Positions 1-8,500 are shown, counted from the first letter of the stretch. The stretch: DNA of 52,763 bases from Sulfitobacter sp. (GCA_029252045.1 JAQXCD010000065.1:1-52763), one strand, 5' to 3'. The notes: a model not told the origin generated them from the letters alone. Program-made: numbers and translations.

Positions 1-41
1 CGCACCATTTGCGCTTCTGTCAGCCAATAGAGATTACTCAT
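1..41 (-). CDS. IS5-family transposase, N-terminal fragment
   Basis: The reading frame starts at ATG (41 on the minus strand) and runs off the window. The visible residues are MSNLYWLTEAQMV. This is the typical opening of IS5/IS427-group transposases, which begin MSNLYWLT(D/E)EQM. Only 13 codons are visible, so activity cannot be judged. The C-terminal end of a transposase of the same family, on the same strand, lies at the right window edge. Confidence 0.75.
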   Translation of the reverse strand, partial: MSNLYWLTEAQMV

Positions 42-115
42 CTGTCCCCCAAATCATTGGGGATCGTGAATCATGACAACAACTCAGCATCAAGCCGTTT
101 AATGGGTCCTGACCC
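1..115 (-). mobile_element. IS5-family insertion sequence, 5' end (partial)
   Basis: This is the transposase-start end of an IS element that continues beyond the left edge. The terminal inverted repeat, read inward on the minus strand, is GGGTCAGGACCCAT, ending at 115. It is followed outside by TA (116-117) within a CTAG context. The opposite terminus at 52649 reads GGGTCAGGACTCAT, so the two ends match as inverted repeats at 13 of 14 positions. The TA duplication inside CTAG fits the IS427 group of IS5. The family is inferred from termini and protein ends only, because the interior is not in the window. Confidence 0.85.
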
Positions 116-122
116 TAGGCTA

Positions 123-177
123 CCCAACCCCCGCTGAAGCCTTCAGAGATGAACTGATTTAGTTGGGCCAGAGATGA
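123..177. terminator. two-tier inverted repeat, possible original ppsR terminator
   Basis: CCCAAC (123-128) pairs with GTTGGG (172-177). Inside this stem, CTGAAG (134-139) pairs with CTTCAG (141-146). If the IS is removed and the window ends are joined at the CTAG target, this structure lies directly behind the ppsR stop codon and could have been its transcription terminator. No T run follows, so the role is inferred. Confidence 0.35.
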
Positions 178-528
178 AGTACCCTCCCCAAACTAACCGA
201 TGAAATCAGAATGGAACTGACATCGTTCACTAAGGTCAGTGCGATAATTTCTGGCGCTCGACAGTAACACCCCTGAAACTTTAATGCCAAGAGGTGGATG
301 ACCGAAAGACCATGTTCATATCAGCATGCTGCTCCATTCCGAATGTGTCGCCGACGGGGATCCGCAAATGTCCCCGCTCTGGCCTCGACCACATCAGCGG
401 TTCAAATATCGCGTGGTTGCCGCACTTTCACCGCCTTCATCTGCGGTTGAAATAAAAAAGTTTGAATACTGCAGTACACAAGCTATCTTTCAGATACTGT
501 ATTAGCCATGCCGTACAAGGGGGACATA
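178..528. other. intergenic region with operator-like palindrome
   Basis: No coding signal is recognised in this 350-base, AT-richer stretch between the IS end and the first gene. Near its end, TACTGCAGTA (467-476) is a perfect 10-bp palindrome. The related sequence ATACTGTAT lies at 494-502, close to the start codon at 529. Both share ATACTG and could be a regulator site for the downstream gene. No TGT-N12-ACA PpsR box is present here. Confidence 0.35.
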
Positions 529-1371
529 ATGACAGATCGTGAGCACGGTCAGTCCTTGTTTCATGATGGTCTCTACAAGAAGGCCATTATCGAGATAGGG
601 ACGCTCAAAGATAAATTGCCTGAGGATGCTTTTGCATCCCTCGCGCGGGAAGTGATCCGGCGTCTTTCGGATCACCCCGCCGTGCTTTCGGGCTCTATTG
701 CCTTTCCCACCGATGCAAAGCTCGACGAGCTTACCGAGGCTCTCATGGAGCCGGATCCCGAAGCAGGCATAGCGTTTGTGCAGCGTATCCGGGCGCAGGG
801 GGCATCGGTCGAGACGGTTTACCTTGCCTATCTGGCAGAGGCCGCAAAGAAACTGGGCAAATGGTGGGAAGAGGACAAGATAACGTTTACCGATGTCACA
901 GTGGCCACCGGACATATTTACGCGATCATGCGCGGGCTAAAGCCTTTGTTCATCCCTGCTGTTGCGACGCGCAGCCAGCCGTCAGCCTTTTTCACCGCCG
1001 TTCCTGGAGAGAATCACATGCTCGGGGTGTCGATGGTCGCTGACCTGTTCCGGAAGGAAGGTTGGGACATATCGCTCAAACGCGGATTGGAACATGACGA
1101 GGTTGTGCAATACGCGACCGTCGCCAGAACACCGTTGATCGGCCTGTCCGCGGGAGGAGAGCACGCACTGGTGCCGCTTGCACAGCTTGTGATCGCGCTT
1201 CGCATCAGCGTACCCGAGGCCGCGATCATGGTCAGCGGGGCCATCCTTGAGAATGACTATGACAATGTGCACGCGCTGGGGATCGATATTATCCCCGAGG
1301 GCGTTGATGATGCCCTGATGCAAGCCCGCGCCGTCTGGGAGCAGTCCAGACAGCGCTCGCAATTCGGTTAG
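529..1371 (+). CDS. AerR/PpaA-like cobalamin-binding-domain regulator (second copy)
   Basis: A 280-residue soluble protein with an N-terminal helical region and a C-terminal B12-binding-like Rossmann domain. The helical cap carries KLGKWWEEDKITFTDV (about residues 112-127), comparable to the W-x8/9-E-V motif of AerR/PpaA and CarH-type light sensors. The B12 loop reads GENHMLG, a form of DxHxxG with Glu for Asp and the ligand His kept. The ATG at 529 was chosen over the one at 508 because AAGGGGGA lies just upstream. The gene is a paralogue of ppaA at 50461 and would be next to ppsR if the window ends are joined. A role as redox- or light-dependent modulator of PpsR is inferred from family knowledge. 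Cofactor binding is not proven. Confidence 0.65.
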   Translation: MTDREHGQSLFHDGLYKKAIIEIGTLKDKLPEDAFASLAREVIRRLSDHPAVLSGSIAFPTDAKLDELTEALMEPDPEAGIAFVQRIRAQGASVETVYLAYLAEAAKKLGKWWEEDKITFTDVTVATGHIYAIMRGLKPLFIPAVATRSQPSAFFTAVPGENHMLGVSMVADLFRKEGWDISLKRGLEHDEVVQYATVARTPLIGLSAGGEHALVPLAQLVIALRISVPEAAIMVSGAILENDYDNVHALGIDIIPEGVDDALMQARAVWEQSRQRSQFG

Positions 1372-1405
1372 TCATCGCGCTCTATGCTTTTGTGCTCGGC
1401 ATAAA

Positions 1406-1435
1406 AAAACGGCGGCTCTTTGAGACCGCCGTTTT
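1406..1435. terminator. bidirectional hairpin terminator
   Basis: AAAACGGCGG (1406-1415) pairs perfectly with CCGCCGTTTT (1426-1435) around a 10-base loop. The stem has A/T tails on both sides, as expected for a terminator serving the two convergent genes (regulator on plus, cytochrome c on minus). Confidence 0.85.
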
Positions 1436-1456
1436 CGTTGCAGATCGTTTAGTGGC

Positions 1457-1906
1457 TTAGCTGCCGTCAGCTTTGACCTCTGGACCAACGGACACGAGAT
1501 AGGCCCATACATCGGCCGCATCGCCCGCGTTTGTCAGTTTGAATGACATTTTCGACTTCGCGCGCTTGTCATCGTTGTACTCTGCGAGGAATTTCTTGGG
1601 GTCCGCGACGTAGCTGACTAAATTCGCTTCGTCCCATGCCAGACCGGCTTCACCCGCCTGAACGATGGAATCGCCGTATTTGAAGTCTGTGGAGCCGGCC
1701 ACGCGTGTGTAGAGGCCATAAAGGTTCGGGCCTGTGCGGCCGCCTTTTACGATGTCAGTGCCTTCGGCATCCTGAATCATGTGGCATGCCTTGCACTTGT
1801 TGAATACTTTTTTACCGGCTTCGGCATTGCCTGTTGCATGGCCGTCCGCGAAAACGGGCGTGCTGAGCATTGCCATACCCAGTGCTGTAGCTGCGAGTAG
1901 TTTCAT
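1457..1906 (-). CDS. cycA: cytochrome c2-type class I c-type cytochrome
   Basis: A 149-residue periplasmic monohaem cytochrome. A signal peptide covers about residues 1-20 (cleavage after PVFA). The haem motif CKACH lies near residue 40, and a likely Met ligand occurs in SKMSF near the C-terminus. Length and layout fit cytochrome c2, the soluble electron carrier between the cytochrome bc1 complex and the photosynthetic reaction centre. The start at 1906 was chosen over a longer frame to 1924 because AGGAGGAC sits 5 bases upstream of ATG-AAA. It is divergent from bchG, with a PpsR box in the shared upstream region. No pufC haem subunit is encoded here, so a soluble donor such as this one would be the direct donor to the reaction centre. 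Another c-type carrier role is possible. Confidence 0.8.
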   Translation of the reverse strand: MKLLAATALGMAMLSTPVFADGHATGNAEAGKKVFNKCKACHMIQDAEGTDIVKGGRTGPNLYGLYTRVAGSTDFKYGDSIVQAGEAGLAWDEANLVSYVADPKKFLAEYNDDKRAKSKMSFKLTNAGDAADVWAYLVSVGPEVKADGS

Positions 1907-2044
1907 GGTAGTCCTCCTAAACATTAACGCTTAACCTAGGCCGTACGTGCGCAACGTAAAGGTCTGGCAATCAAAACTTTACATAGTTTTTGAGGAAGGC
2001 CAAGGGACAGCTTTGCCACAGGCGGCAAGACGCATTCGGGCAAG

Positions 2045-2062
2045 TGTAAATCAAAGTTTACA
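2045..2062. promoter_or_regulatory. PpsR/CrtJ operator, cycA-bchG
   Basis: TGTAAATCAAAGTTTACA is a perfect TGT-N12-ACA palindrome. It lies 38 bases before the bchG start and 139 bases before the cycA start. PpsR/CrtJ represses photosynthesis genes from this motif. A degenerate half site ending ACA lies at 1966-1983. Confidence 0.85.
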
Positions 2063-2099
2063 CTTGCCCGACTCACGGGTGTCAGACTATTCTGACATT

Positions 2100-2996
2100 A
2101 TGAGCATAGCCATCTCACCCCCCGCGCGCCGCCTGCCGGCGCCTTCAGCCGCATTGCAGCTTATCAAGCCCATCACCTGGTTTCCGCCAATGTGGGCCTA
2201 TTTGTGTGGTGCAGTCTCCTCGGGGGTTTCGCCTGCGGGTCAATGGCCGCTGGTGTTTCTAGGCGTCGTGCTGGCCGGTCCCATCGTCTGCGGCATGTCG
2301 CAGGCGGCCAATGACTGGTGCGACCGTCATGTTGACGCCATCAACGAGCCGGACCGCCCGATCCCTTCTGGCCGGATACCGGGGCGCTGGGGGCTTTGGA
2401 TTGCGCTGGCAATGACCGTCCTCGCCATATTTATCGGATACCGGCTTGGCCCTTGGGGCTTTGGCGCGACCCTGCTGGCTATTGCCGCGGCCTGGGCATA
2501 TTCAGCCGAGCCTGTGCGGGCCAAACGTTCAGGCATCTGGGGGCCGGGCCTGTGCGGGCTGGCCTATGAAACTTTGCCTTGGGTAACAGGTGCCGCCGTT
2601 CTGGCGGGGGGTGCCCCTTCTGGTGCTGTGCTGGTGATCGCCTTGCTCTATGGCCTCGGCGCGCACGGGATCATGACGCTAAATGATTTCAAAGCCATCG
2701 AGGGCGACCGGCAAATGGGCCTGCGCTCGCTTCCGGTCACGCTGGGGCCTGCGCGCGCGGCGCGTGTGGCGTGTGTGGTCATGGCAATCCCTCAGGCGGG
2801 CGTGATTGCCTTACTGTTCTGGTGGGACAAGCCCCTGCATGCGCTGGCAATTGCGGTGCTTTTGGCCGGACAGATGGCCGCCATGCGCGTGCTGTTGCGT
2901 GATCCCGAAGCGAAAACACCCTGGTATCAGGGCGTGGGCATTCTTCTCTATATCACCGGCATGATGATTGCCGCCTTTGCGGTGAGAGGGCTTTGA
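2100..2996 (+). CDS. bchG: bacteriochlorophyll synthase
   Basis: A 298-residue membrane protein of the UbiA prenyltransferase family. It esterifies bacteriochlorophyllide a with geranylgeranyl (or phytyl) diphosphate, the last assembly step before BchP reduction. Two Asp-rich motifs are visible: NDWCDRHVDAINEPDRP (about residues 79-95) and LNDFKAIEGDR (about 195-205), with hydrophobic helices between and after. The start at ATG 2100 gives the usual family length and opens MSIAISPP. The reading frame upstream crosses the promoter with its PpsR site and is not coding. It is followed after one base by the PucC-like gene, then bchP and idi, so it leads a pigment-tail operon. Confidence 0.93.
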   Translation: MSIAISPPARRLPAPSAALQLIKPITWFPPMWAYLCGAVSSGVSPAGQWPLVFLGVVLAGPIVCGMSQAANDWCDRHVDAINEPDRPIPSGRIPGRWGLWIALAMTVLAIFIGYRLGPWGFGATLLAIAAAWAYSAEPVRAKRSGIWGPGLCGLAYETLPWVTGAAVLAGGAPSGAVLVIALLYGLGAHGIMTLNDFKAIEGDRQMGLRSLPVTLGPARAARVACVVMAIPQAGVIALLFWWDKPLHALAIAVLLAGQMAAMRVLLRDPEAKTPWYQGVGILLYITGMMIAAFAVRGL

Positions 2997-2997
2997 G

Positions 2998-4284
2998 ATG
3001 CAGTTGAACTGGCTTCAGATCATGCGGCTTGGCCTTGTGCAGATGGCCCTTGGTGCCATCGTCGTCCTGACCACATCGACGCTGAACCGCCTGATGGTGG
3101 TGGAATTCGCCCTGCCCGCGGTTCTGCCGGGGGCGCTGGTGGGTCTGCACTACGGCATCCAGCTGACCCGCCCGCGCTGGGGCTTCATCTCGGACAAGGG
3201 GGGCAACCGCACGCGCTGGATCATCGGCGGCATGGCCGTGTTGGCGCTTGGTGCGCTCTCGGCTGCCTTTGCAGTGACGCTCTTCGCGTCCACCCCTGCG
3301 CTGGCGCTTGGGCTGTCCCTCATCGCCTATGCCGCGATCGGCCTTGGTGTCGGGGCCTCCGGCACATCGCTGCTGGCGCTGCTGGCCACCACCACCGCAC
3401 CCGAGCGCCGCGCCGCCGCCGCCACCATCACCTGGCTGATGATGATCTTCGGCATCGCCCTGACGGCAGGCCTCGCGGGTAGCTTCCTCGATCCCTACTC
3501 CCCCGCCCGTTTGATGAGCGTGGTCGCGGTGGTCGTCAGCGGCGCAATGTTGCTGACCATTCTCGCCACTGGCCGGATCGAGCAGGGCCTGAAAGTTGCC
3601 ACGCAAGAGCCGCCCACCCCCTTCCTCGAAGACCTGCGCGAAATCTGGGCTGAACCGCATGCGCGCAACTTCACCCTTTTCGTCTTCCTGTCGATGAACG
3701 CCTATTTCATGCAGGAGCTGATCCTTGAACCCTACGCGGGCCTTGTCTTTGGCTTCAGCCCCGGCGCCTCCACCCAACTGAGCGGGGCGCAGAACGGTGG
3801 TGTTTTCATGGGTATGCTGACCGTCGGGATCATGGCCACCGGTCTGCGGCGCGGCAGTTTGCGCGTCTGGGTCACCGCGGGGTGCCTTGGCTCTGCCGCC
3901 GTGCTGGGGCTGATCGCGCTCAACGGCATCGGCGCAGCCTTTGCGCCGTTGACGCCGCTGGTCGTCGGTTTGGGCTTTTTCAACGGCATGTTCGCCGTTG
4001 CTGCAATCGGCTCGATGATGGCGCTGGCCTCGGATGGGCGGAAGCGCCGCGAAGGTACGCGCATGGGCCTTTGGGGAGCCGCCCAAGCTATCGCCGCCGG
4101 TTTCGGCGGGCTGGCCGGTGCCGCCGCCGTGGATCTGTTTCGCCTCAGTTTACCGGACGGTGCCGCCTTTGGCGCTGTCTTCACAATCGAAGCTGCCCTG
4201 TTCATCGCCTCCGCCTTCATGGCGATGCATGTTCTGGGCCGCACCTCTGCGCCGGCATCGCCCGCGCTCGTTCCGGGAGAATAG
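2998..4284 (+). CDS. PucC/LhaA-family MFS protein between bchG and bchP
   Basis: A 428-residue polytopic membrane protein with about 12 hydrophobic segments. It belongs to the BCD/PucC branch of the major facilitator superfamily, to which LhaA and PucC also belong. The gene is the counterpart of orf428 (sometimes called bch2) found between bchG and bchP in Rhodobacter. Its biochemical role is not settled; assistance in pigment delivery or complex assembly is inferred from position and family. ATG begins one base after the bchG stop and the next gene starts three bases after its own stop, so the three genes are co-transcribed. A long frame on the opposite strand is a high-GC shadow. Confidence 0.88.
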   Translation: MQLNWLQIMRLGLVQMALGAIVVLTTSTLNRLMVVEFALPAVLPGALVGLHYGIQLTRPRWGFISDKGGNRTRWIIGGMAVLALGALSAAFAVTLFASTPALALGLSLIAYAAIGLGVGASGTSLLALLATTTAPERRAAAATITWLMMIFGIALTAGLAGSFLDPYSPARLMSVVAVVVSGAMLLTILATGRIEQGLKVATQEPPTPFLEDLREIWAEPHARNFTLFVFLSMNAYFMQELILEPYAGLVFGFSPGASTQLSGAQNGGVFMGMLTVGIMATGLRRGSLRVWVTAGCLGSAAVLGLIALNGIGAAFAPLTPLVVGLGFFNGMFAVAAIGSMMALASDGRKRREGTRMGLWGAAQAIAAGFGGLAGAAAVDLFRLSLPDGAAFGAVFTIEAALFIASAFMAMHVLGRTSAPASPALVPGE

Positions 4285-4287
4285 CCA

Positions 4288-5481
4288 ATGTCCGATCCTA
4301 AATTCGATGTCGTCGTTGTGGGCGGTGGCCCTTGCGGCGCAACTGCCGCCGCCGATCTGGCGGGGCGCGGCTATTCCGTGGCGCTGCTGGACCGGGACGG
4401 GCGGATCAAGCCCTGCGGCGGGGCCGTACCGCCCCGTATGATCCAGGATTACGACATCCCCGACAGCCAGATCGTCGCCAAGATCCGCACCGCGCGGATG
4501 ATCTCGCCCACCCAACGCCACGTCGATATCCCTATCGAGAACGGCTATGTCGGCATGGTGGACCGTGAGCATTTCGACGAATTCCTGCGCGTGCGTGCTG
4601 CCGAGGCGGGCGCGGAGCGGGTCACCGGCACCTACACCAAGATCACCCGTGACGCGGGTGGCACCCATGTGCACTACCGCCACAAGGACAGCGGCGAGAC
4701 CCGCGCGATGACCTGCCGAATGGTGATTGGTGCCGATGGCGCACGCTCGAACGTGGCAAAGGCCGAAGTGCCCGGCGGTGACAGGATCCCTTATGTGATC
4801 GCGTATCACGAAATCATCGAGGCCCCGACCGAGACGACGGAGCACTACAACCCCAAACGCTGCGACGTGATCTATGACGGCAAGATCAGCCCGGACTTTT
4901 ATGGCTGGGTCTTTCCGCACGGCAAATCCGCCAGCGTCGGCATGGGCACCTGCATCGACGGTGTGGACCTGAAAAAAGCCACCGCCGATCTGCGCGCCGC
5001 TGCCGGGCTAACCGATTGCAAGACCATCCGCCGCGAGGGCGCGCCGATTCCGCTCAAGCCGCTGGACCGCTGGGACAATGGCAAAGACGTGCTGCTGGCA
5101 GGCGACGCGGCGGGCGTGGTCGCCCCCTCCTCGGGCGAGGGCATCTACTACGCGATGGCTTGCGGTACCTCGGCAGCCCTTGCCACCGCGCGGCGCCTGC
5201 GCACGGGCCTTGCCGCTGATCTCAAACTCAGCCGCAAGATGTTCATGGGCGAGCACGGTCAGGTCTTCCGCGTGCTGGGTGCGATGCAAAACGCCTACTA
5301 CCAGTCCGACATGCGCCGCGAGCGTTTCGTCTCGCTCTGCCATGATGTGGACGTTCAAAAGCTGACCTTCGAAGCCTACATGAATAAGAAGCTGGTCAAG
5401 GCGCGGCCCTTGGCACACCTCAAGATCGGGGTTAAGAACCTCGCGCATCTGACCGGTCTCGTGTCGGAGACGCGGATATGA
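4288..5481 (+). CDS. bchP: geranylgeranyl bacteriochlorophyll reductase
   Basis: A 397-residue FAD-dependent reductase that saturates the geranylgeranyl tail of bacteriochlorophyll to phytyl, using NADPH. The N-terminal dinucleotide motif VVVGGGPCGATAA (about residues 9-21), the VIGADGARS motif and the second FAD motif LLAGDAAGVVAPSSGEGI are all present. The C-terminal part is typical of ChlP/BchP. It sits in the bchG operon just before idi, which supplies isoprenoid units. Length is normal and no defect is seen. Confidence 0.95.
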   Translation: MSDPKFDVVVVGGGPCGATAAADLAGRGYSVALLDRDGRIKPCGGAVPPRMIQDYDIPDSQIVAKIRTARMISPTQRHVDIPIENGYVGMVDREHFDEFLRVRAAEAGAERVTGTYTKITRDAGGTHVHYRHKDSGETRAMTCRMVIGADGARSNVAKAEVPGGDRIPYVIAYHEIIEAPTETTEHYNPKRCDVIYDGKISPDFYGWVFPHGKSASVGMGTCIDGVDLKKATADLRAAAGLTDCKTIRREGAPIPLKPLDRWDNGKDVLLAGDAAGVVAPSSGEGIYYAMACGTSAALATARRLRTGLAADLKLSRKMFMGEHGQVFRVLGAMQNAYYQSDMRRERFVSLCHDVDVQKLTFEAYMNKKLVKARPLAHLKIGVKNLAHLTGLVSETRI

Positions 5482-5529
5482 GTTCCGTGTCGGAGACAAG
5501 GGTCTGAACCAATGCGTGACGGAGAGACA

Positions 5530-6051
5530 ATGACCGCAATCATGATCCCAGCGTGGGTCGACGGCGTGCTACAGCCTGTCGAAAAGCTGGACGCGCATCT
5601 GCGCGGGCTGCGCCACAAGGCCGTGTCGGTCTTTGTCATGGCAGGCGAGCAGTTGCTGATCCAGCGCCGCGCGCTGGGAAAATACCACACGCCGGGGCTG
5701 TGGGCGAACACCTGCTGCACGCATCCCGAATGGGACGAGGCGGATGACATCTGCGCCCTGCGCCGTCTGGAAGAAGAGTTGGGCATCACCGGTGTGCAGG
5801 TCGTGCACCGCGGTCAGGTGGAATACCGCGCCGATGTCGGCGGCGGGTTGATCGAACATGAGCTGGTCGAAGTTTTCGTGGTGCAGACCGACGCCGGTCT
5901 GCCCGTGCATGCCAACCCCGAAGAGGTGATGGAAACCCGCTGGGTCAGCCTTAACGCCCTGCGCATGGACATCGCCGCCACGCCCGAAGTCTTCACCCCC
6001 TGGCTGCGCATATACATGGAGCAGCACAGCGCCCTGATTTTCGGCACGTAA
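5530..6051 (+). CDS. idi: isopentenyl-diphosphate delta-isomerase, type I
   Basis: A 173-residue Nudix-fold enzyme that interconverts IPP and DMAPP for the prenyl donors of carotenoids and the bacteriochlorophyll tail. Catalytic features are visible: TCCTHPEW with the active-site Cys, and a Nudix-like helix RRLEEELGI. The ATG at 5530 was preferred to 5512 because GGAG lies 6 bases upstream of it. It is the last gene of the bchG operon and is followed by a strong terminator. dxs, the entry enzyme of the same isoprenoid route, lies convergent just beyond. Confidence 0.93.
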   Translation: MTAIMIPAWVDGVLQPVEKLDAHLRGLRHKAVSVFVMAGEQLLIQRRALGKYHTPGLWANTCCTHPEWDEADDICALRRLEEELGITGVQVVHRGQVEYRADVGGGLIEHELVEVFVVQTDAGLPVHANPEEVMETRWVSLNALRMDIAATPEVFTPWLRIYMEQHSALIFGT

Positions 6052-6067
6052 ACCTGAGGTGATAGAC

Positions 6068-6113
6068 AGACAAAAGCCGCCGCAGCGTTTCATCCCTGCG
6101 GCGGCTTTTGTCT
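6068..6113. terminator. bidirectional terminator between idi and dxs
   Basis: The 18-bp arms at 6068-6085 (AGACAAAAGCCGCCGCAG) and 6096-6113 pair perfectly around a 10-base loop. The A-rich and T-rich flanks allow termination in both directions for the convergent genes. Confidence 0.9.
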
Positions 6114-6129
6114 ATCTGGAACGCGCCCT

Positions 6130-8034
6130 TCAGGTCGCCTTGACCCGCTCGACCTTCGCCGCCTGCAAAGCCATCGCGGCAATATCGCCCGCTGTCATGC
6201 CTGCATCGGCGTACATCGCATCGGGCGCAGCCTGATCAATGAAGCGGTCCGGCAAAGTGATCGTGCGCACGGCCAAAGACCCGTCCAGCCAGCCCTCATT
6301 CGCCAGATAGTGCAGCACCATCGCGCCGAAACCGCCCTGCGCGCCCTGCTCTATCGTGATCAGCACGCGGTGGGTCCGCGCGAGCTTGGCGATCAGCGCA
6401 TGGTCGAGCGGCTTGGCAAAGCGCGCGTCCGCGATGGTCACCGTCAGCCCCTGCGCTTCGATCAGATCGGCGGCGCGCTTGCTCTCGCCCAGGTGGGCGC
6501 CAAAGGACAGGATCGCCACGTCAAAGCCTTCGCGCACCACGATACCTTTGCCGATCTCGAGCGGCACGCCACGTTCCGGCAGGCTCACGCCCTCTCCCTC
6601 CCCGCGCGGATACCGGAACGCGATGGGGCCGGCATCATAGGCAGCAGCGGTGGCGACCATATGCACCAGCTCCGCCTCGTCCGAGGCGGCCATGACAACC
6701 ATGTTCGGCAGTGCTGCCAGATAGCCTACGTCAAACGCGCCGGCATGGGTGGCCCCGTCGGCCCCCACGAGCCCCGCACGGTCAATCGCGAAACGCACGG
6801 GCAGGTTTTGCAGCGCCACATCATGCACGATCTGGTCATAGCCGCGTTGAAGAAAGCTCGAATAGATCGCGACAAAGGGTTTCAGCCCCCCCGCCGCAAG
6901 ACCGGCAGCAAAGGTGACCCCGTGCTGCTCGGCGATGCCAACATCGAACATGCGATTGGGATGGGTTTTGGCGAACAGATCAAGGCCCGTCCCCCCCGGC
7001 ATCGCCGCAGTGATGGCAATGATCTTGGAATCCCGCGTTGCCTCGTCGCTCAGAGCGTTGCCGAAGACAGCCGTATAAGACGGTGCGTTGGGTTTCGATT
7101 TCGCCTGCACGCCGGTGGCCGGGTCAAACTTGCCCACCCCGTGATAGGCATCGCTGGCAGCTTCGGCGGGGGCATAGCCCTTTCCCTTCACCGTGCAGCA
7201 ATGGATCAAAACAGGGCCGGTGGCCCGGATCCGCGCCGCGCGCAAGACGCTCAACAGCTGGTCCATGTCATGGCCGTTGATCGGGCCGATGTACTGAAAG
7301 CCGAGACTCTCGAACAATGTGCTTTGCTCGGCCACCGCACCCGTAACCATCTGGCGCGCGCGGCGGGCGTGTTCGCGCAGCGGGCCGGGCAAGGCCGCCT
7401 CGAACCCGTCTGCCACTTCCTTTAGCCCGCCCAACGGCGAGGCGTAGAGGCCGGAGAGATATTTGGACATCGCACCCACGGGTGGGGCAATGCTCATCTC
7501 GTTGTCATTCAGGATGACAAACATCCGCTTGCCCATGGCGCCGGCGTTGTTCATCGCCTCATAGGCCATGCCGGCCCCGATGGAGCCATCGCCAATGACG
7601 GCAATCGCATCACCCGTAGGCTCGCCCATATCCCGCGCCACGGTAAAGCCCAAGGCGGCAGAGATGGAGGTGGAGGAATGGGCCGCACCGAAGGGATCAA
7701 ATTCGCTCTCGGAGCGTTTTGTAAAGCCCGACAGCCCGCCTTCCTGACGCAGCGTGTGCATCCGGTCGCGGCGTCCGGTGAGAACCTTGTGCGGATAGCA
7801 CTGGTGGCCCACGTCCCAAATCAACTTGTCCCTTGGGGTGTCAAACACCGCATGCAGCGCCACCGTCAACTCGACCACGCCAAGGCTTGATCCCAGATGG
7901 CCGCCCGTGGTGGCCACAGAGGAGATTACCTCGTTGCGCAATTCGGTCGCGAGATGCGCCAGTTCCGTATTGGTAAGGGATCTGAGATCTGAGGGAGCGG
8001 ACACACGGTCCAGATGCGGGGTGGGACGGCGCAC
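6130..8034 (-). CDS. dxs: 1-deoxy-D-xylulose-5-phosphate synthase
   Basis: A 634-residue thiamine-diphosphate enzyme that condenses pyruvate and glyceraldehyde 3-phosphate, the entry step of the MEP isoprenoid pathway. The TPP site [18 protein letters not shown] and the glutamate motif [18 protein letters not shown] are present, with the pyrimidine-binding and transketolase C-terminal domains. The GTG at 8034 is preferred because AAGGAG lies 6 bases before it and family members open close to RPTPxLDRV. A longer frame with ATGs at 8055 and 8115 exists. It is transcribed in the same direction as puf, downstream of pufX and a hairpin-rich spacer. This may be a plasmid-borne extra copy of a housekeeping gene, which cannot be tested here. 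Confidence 0.92.
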   Translation of the reverse strand: MRRPTPHLDRVSAPSDLRSLTNTELAHLATELRNEVISSVATTGGHLGSSLGVVELTVALHAVFDTPRDKLIWDVGHQCYPHKVLTGRRDRMHTLRQEGGLSGFTKRSESEFDPFGAAHSSTSISAALGFTVARDMGEPTGDAIAVIGDGSIGAGMAYEAMNNAGAMGKRMFVILNDNEMSIAPPVGAMSKYLSGLYASPLGGLKEVADGFEAALPGPLREHARRARQMVTGAVAEQSTLFESLGFQYIGPINGHDMDQLLSVLRAARIRATGPVLIHCCTVKGKGYAPAEAASDAYHGVGKFDPATGVQAKSKPNAPSYTAVFGNALSDEATRDSKIIAITAAMPGGTGLDLFAKTHPNRMFDVGIAEQHGVTFAAGLAAGGLKPFVAIYSSFLQRGYDQIVHDVALQNLPVRFAIDRAGLVGADGATHAGAFDVGYLAALPNMVVMAASDEAELVHMVATAAAYDAGPIAFRYPRGEGEGVSLPERGVPLEIGKGIVVREGFDVAILSFGAHLGESKRAADLIEAQGLTVTIADARFAKPLDHALIAKLARTHRVLITIEQGAQGGFGAMVLHYLANEGWLDGSLAVRTITLPDRFIDQAAPDAMYADAGMTAGDIAAMALQAAKVERVKAT

Positions 8035-8084
8035 GGCAGTCTCCTTTCTCGACATGTTGGCTCTCGAACGGGGTGGCTGGGGTT

Positions 8085-8247
8085 CCTGTTGGCCGGGGAA
8101 CAGAGAGTAACACACGCGAAGCGGTCACCCTCTGTCTCCCGTAGCCAACAGGAGGCGTCGTGGGGTCGAGGCCCCCGACAGTTTCAGAACACCCTAGGGA
8201 CAGAGCGTCTGAACTCGGGAGAGGCGGGGCGCACGCCAGCGGCGCCC
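8085..8247 (-). terminator. hairpin cluster downstream of pufX
   Basis: Three stacked structures lie between pufX and dxs. GGGCGC (8227-8232) pairs with GCGCCC (8242-8247), nearest to pufX. TTCAGA pairs with TCTGAA around CCCTAGGG (about 8181-8212). A long imperfect stem has CCTGTTGGC (8085-8093) against GCCAACAGG (8144-8152), with ACAGAG/CTCTGT inside. They probably terminate or protect the puf mRNA 3' end. No T run is seen, so stabilisation may matter more than termination. Confidence 0.55.
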
Positions 8248-8260
8248 GACCTCAAATCGT

Positions 8261-8500
8261 TTATGCGTGCGCGGATGCTTCCGCAGGCAGCACATAGGAC
8301 AGCGGTGTTGGATCCGGCGCTTCCTTGGATTCGGCCGGCAGCAGCTTCCCGATCCAGATTGTCGCGGCAAGAAAGATGCCAACGGCGAGGCAGAAGATTG
8401 CGGCATAACCCGCCCCCTTCAGCATCAGCGCCAGGACATCGGCGCGCAGACGGAAGGTCGTGTCATTGGCCGTACCCAGATAATCGTGATTGTCACTCAT
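8261..8500 (-). CDS. pufX: PufX, RC-LH1 core polypeptide
   Basis: A 79-residue single-span membrane protein. The recognised feature is MLKGAGYAAIF at the start of the transmembrane helix (about residues 26-50), resembling the MMKGAGW segment of Rhodobacter PufX, followed by a short C-terminal tail. PufX opens the LH1 ring for quinone exchange and shapes RC-LH1 assembly in Rhodobacter. It lies 12 bases after pufM, where other phototrophs carry pufC. Sequence divergence from Rhodobacter is large, so the call rests on position, length and the helix motif. Confidence 0.85.
   Translation of the reverse strand: MSDNHDYLGTANDTTFRLRADVLALMLKGAGYAAIFCLAVGIFLAATIWIGKLLPAESKEAPDPTPLSYVLPAEASAHA

Noticed and set aside
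1965..1983. Second PpsR box upstream of bchG
   Set aside because: TGG...ACA with a 13-base spacer does not match TGT-N12-ACA; at most a half site.
2953..4086. 377-codon open frame on the minus strand opposite the PucC-like gene
   Set aside because: High-GC antisense shadow: composition rich in Arg, Gly, His and Gln with no domain, and fully inside a well-recognised membrane protein gene.
8088..8103. TGT-N10-ACA near dxs as a PpsR box
   Set aside because: The spacer is 10 and the sequence is part of a longer hairpin arm.
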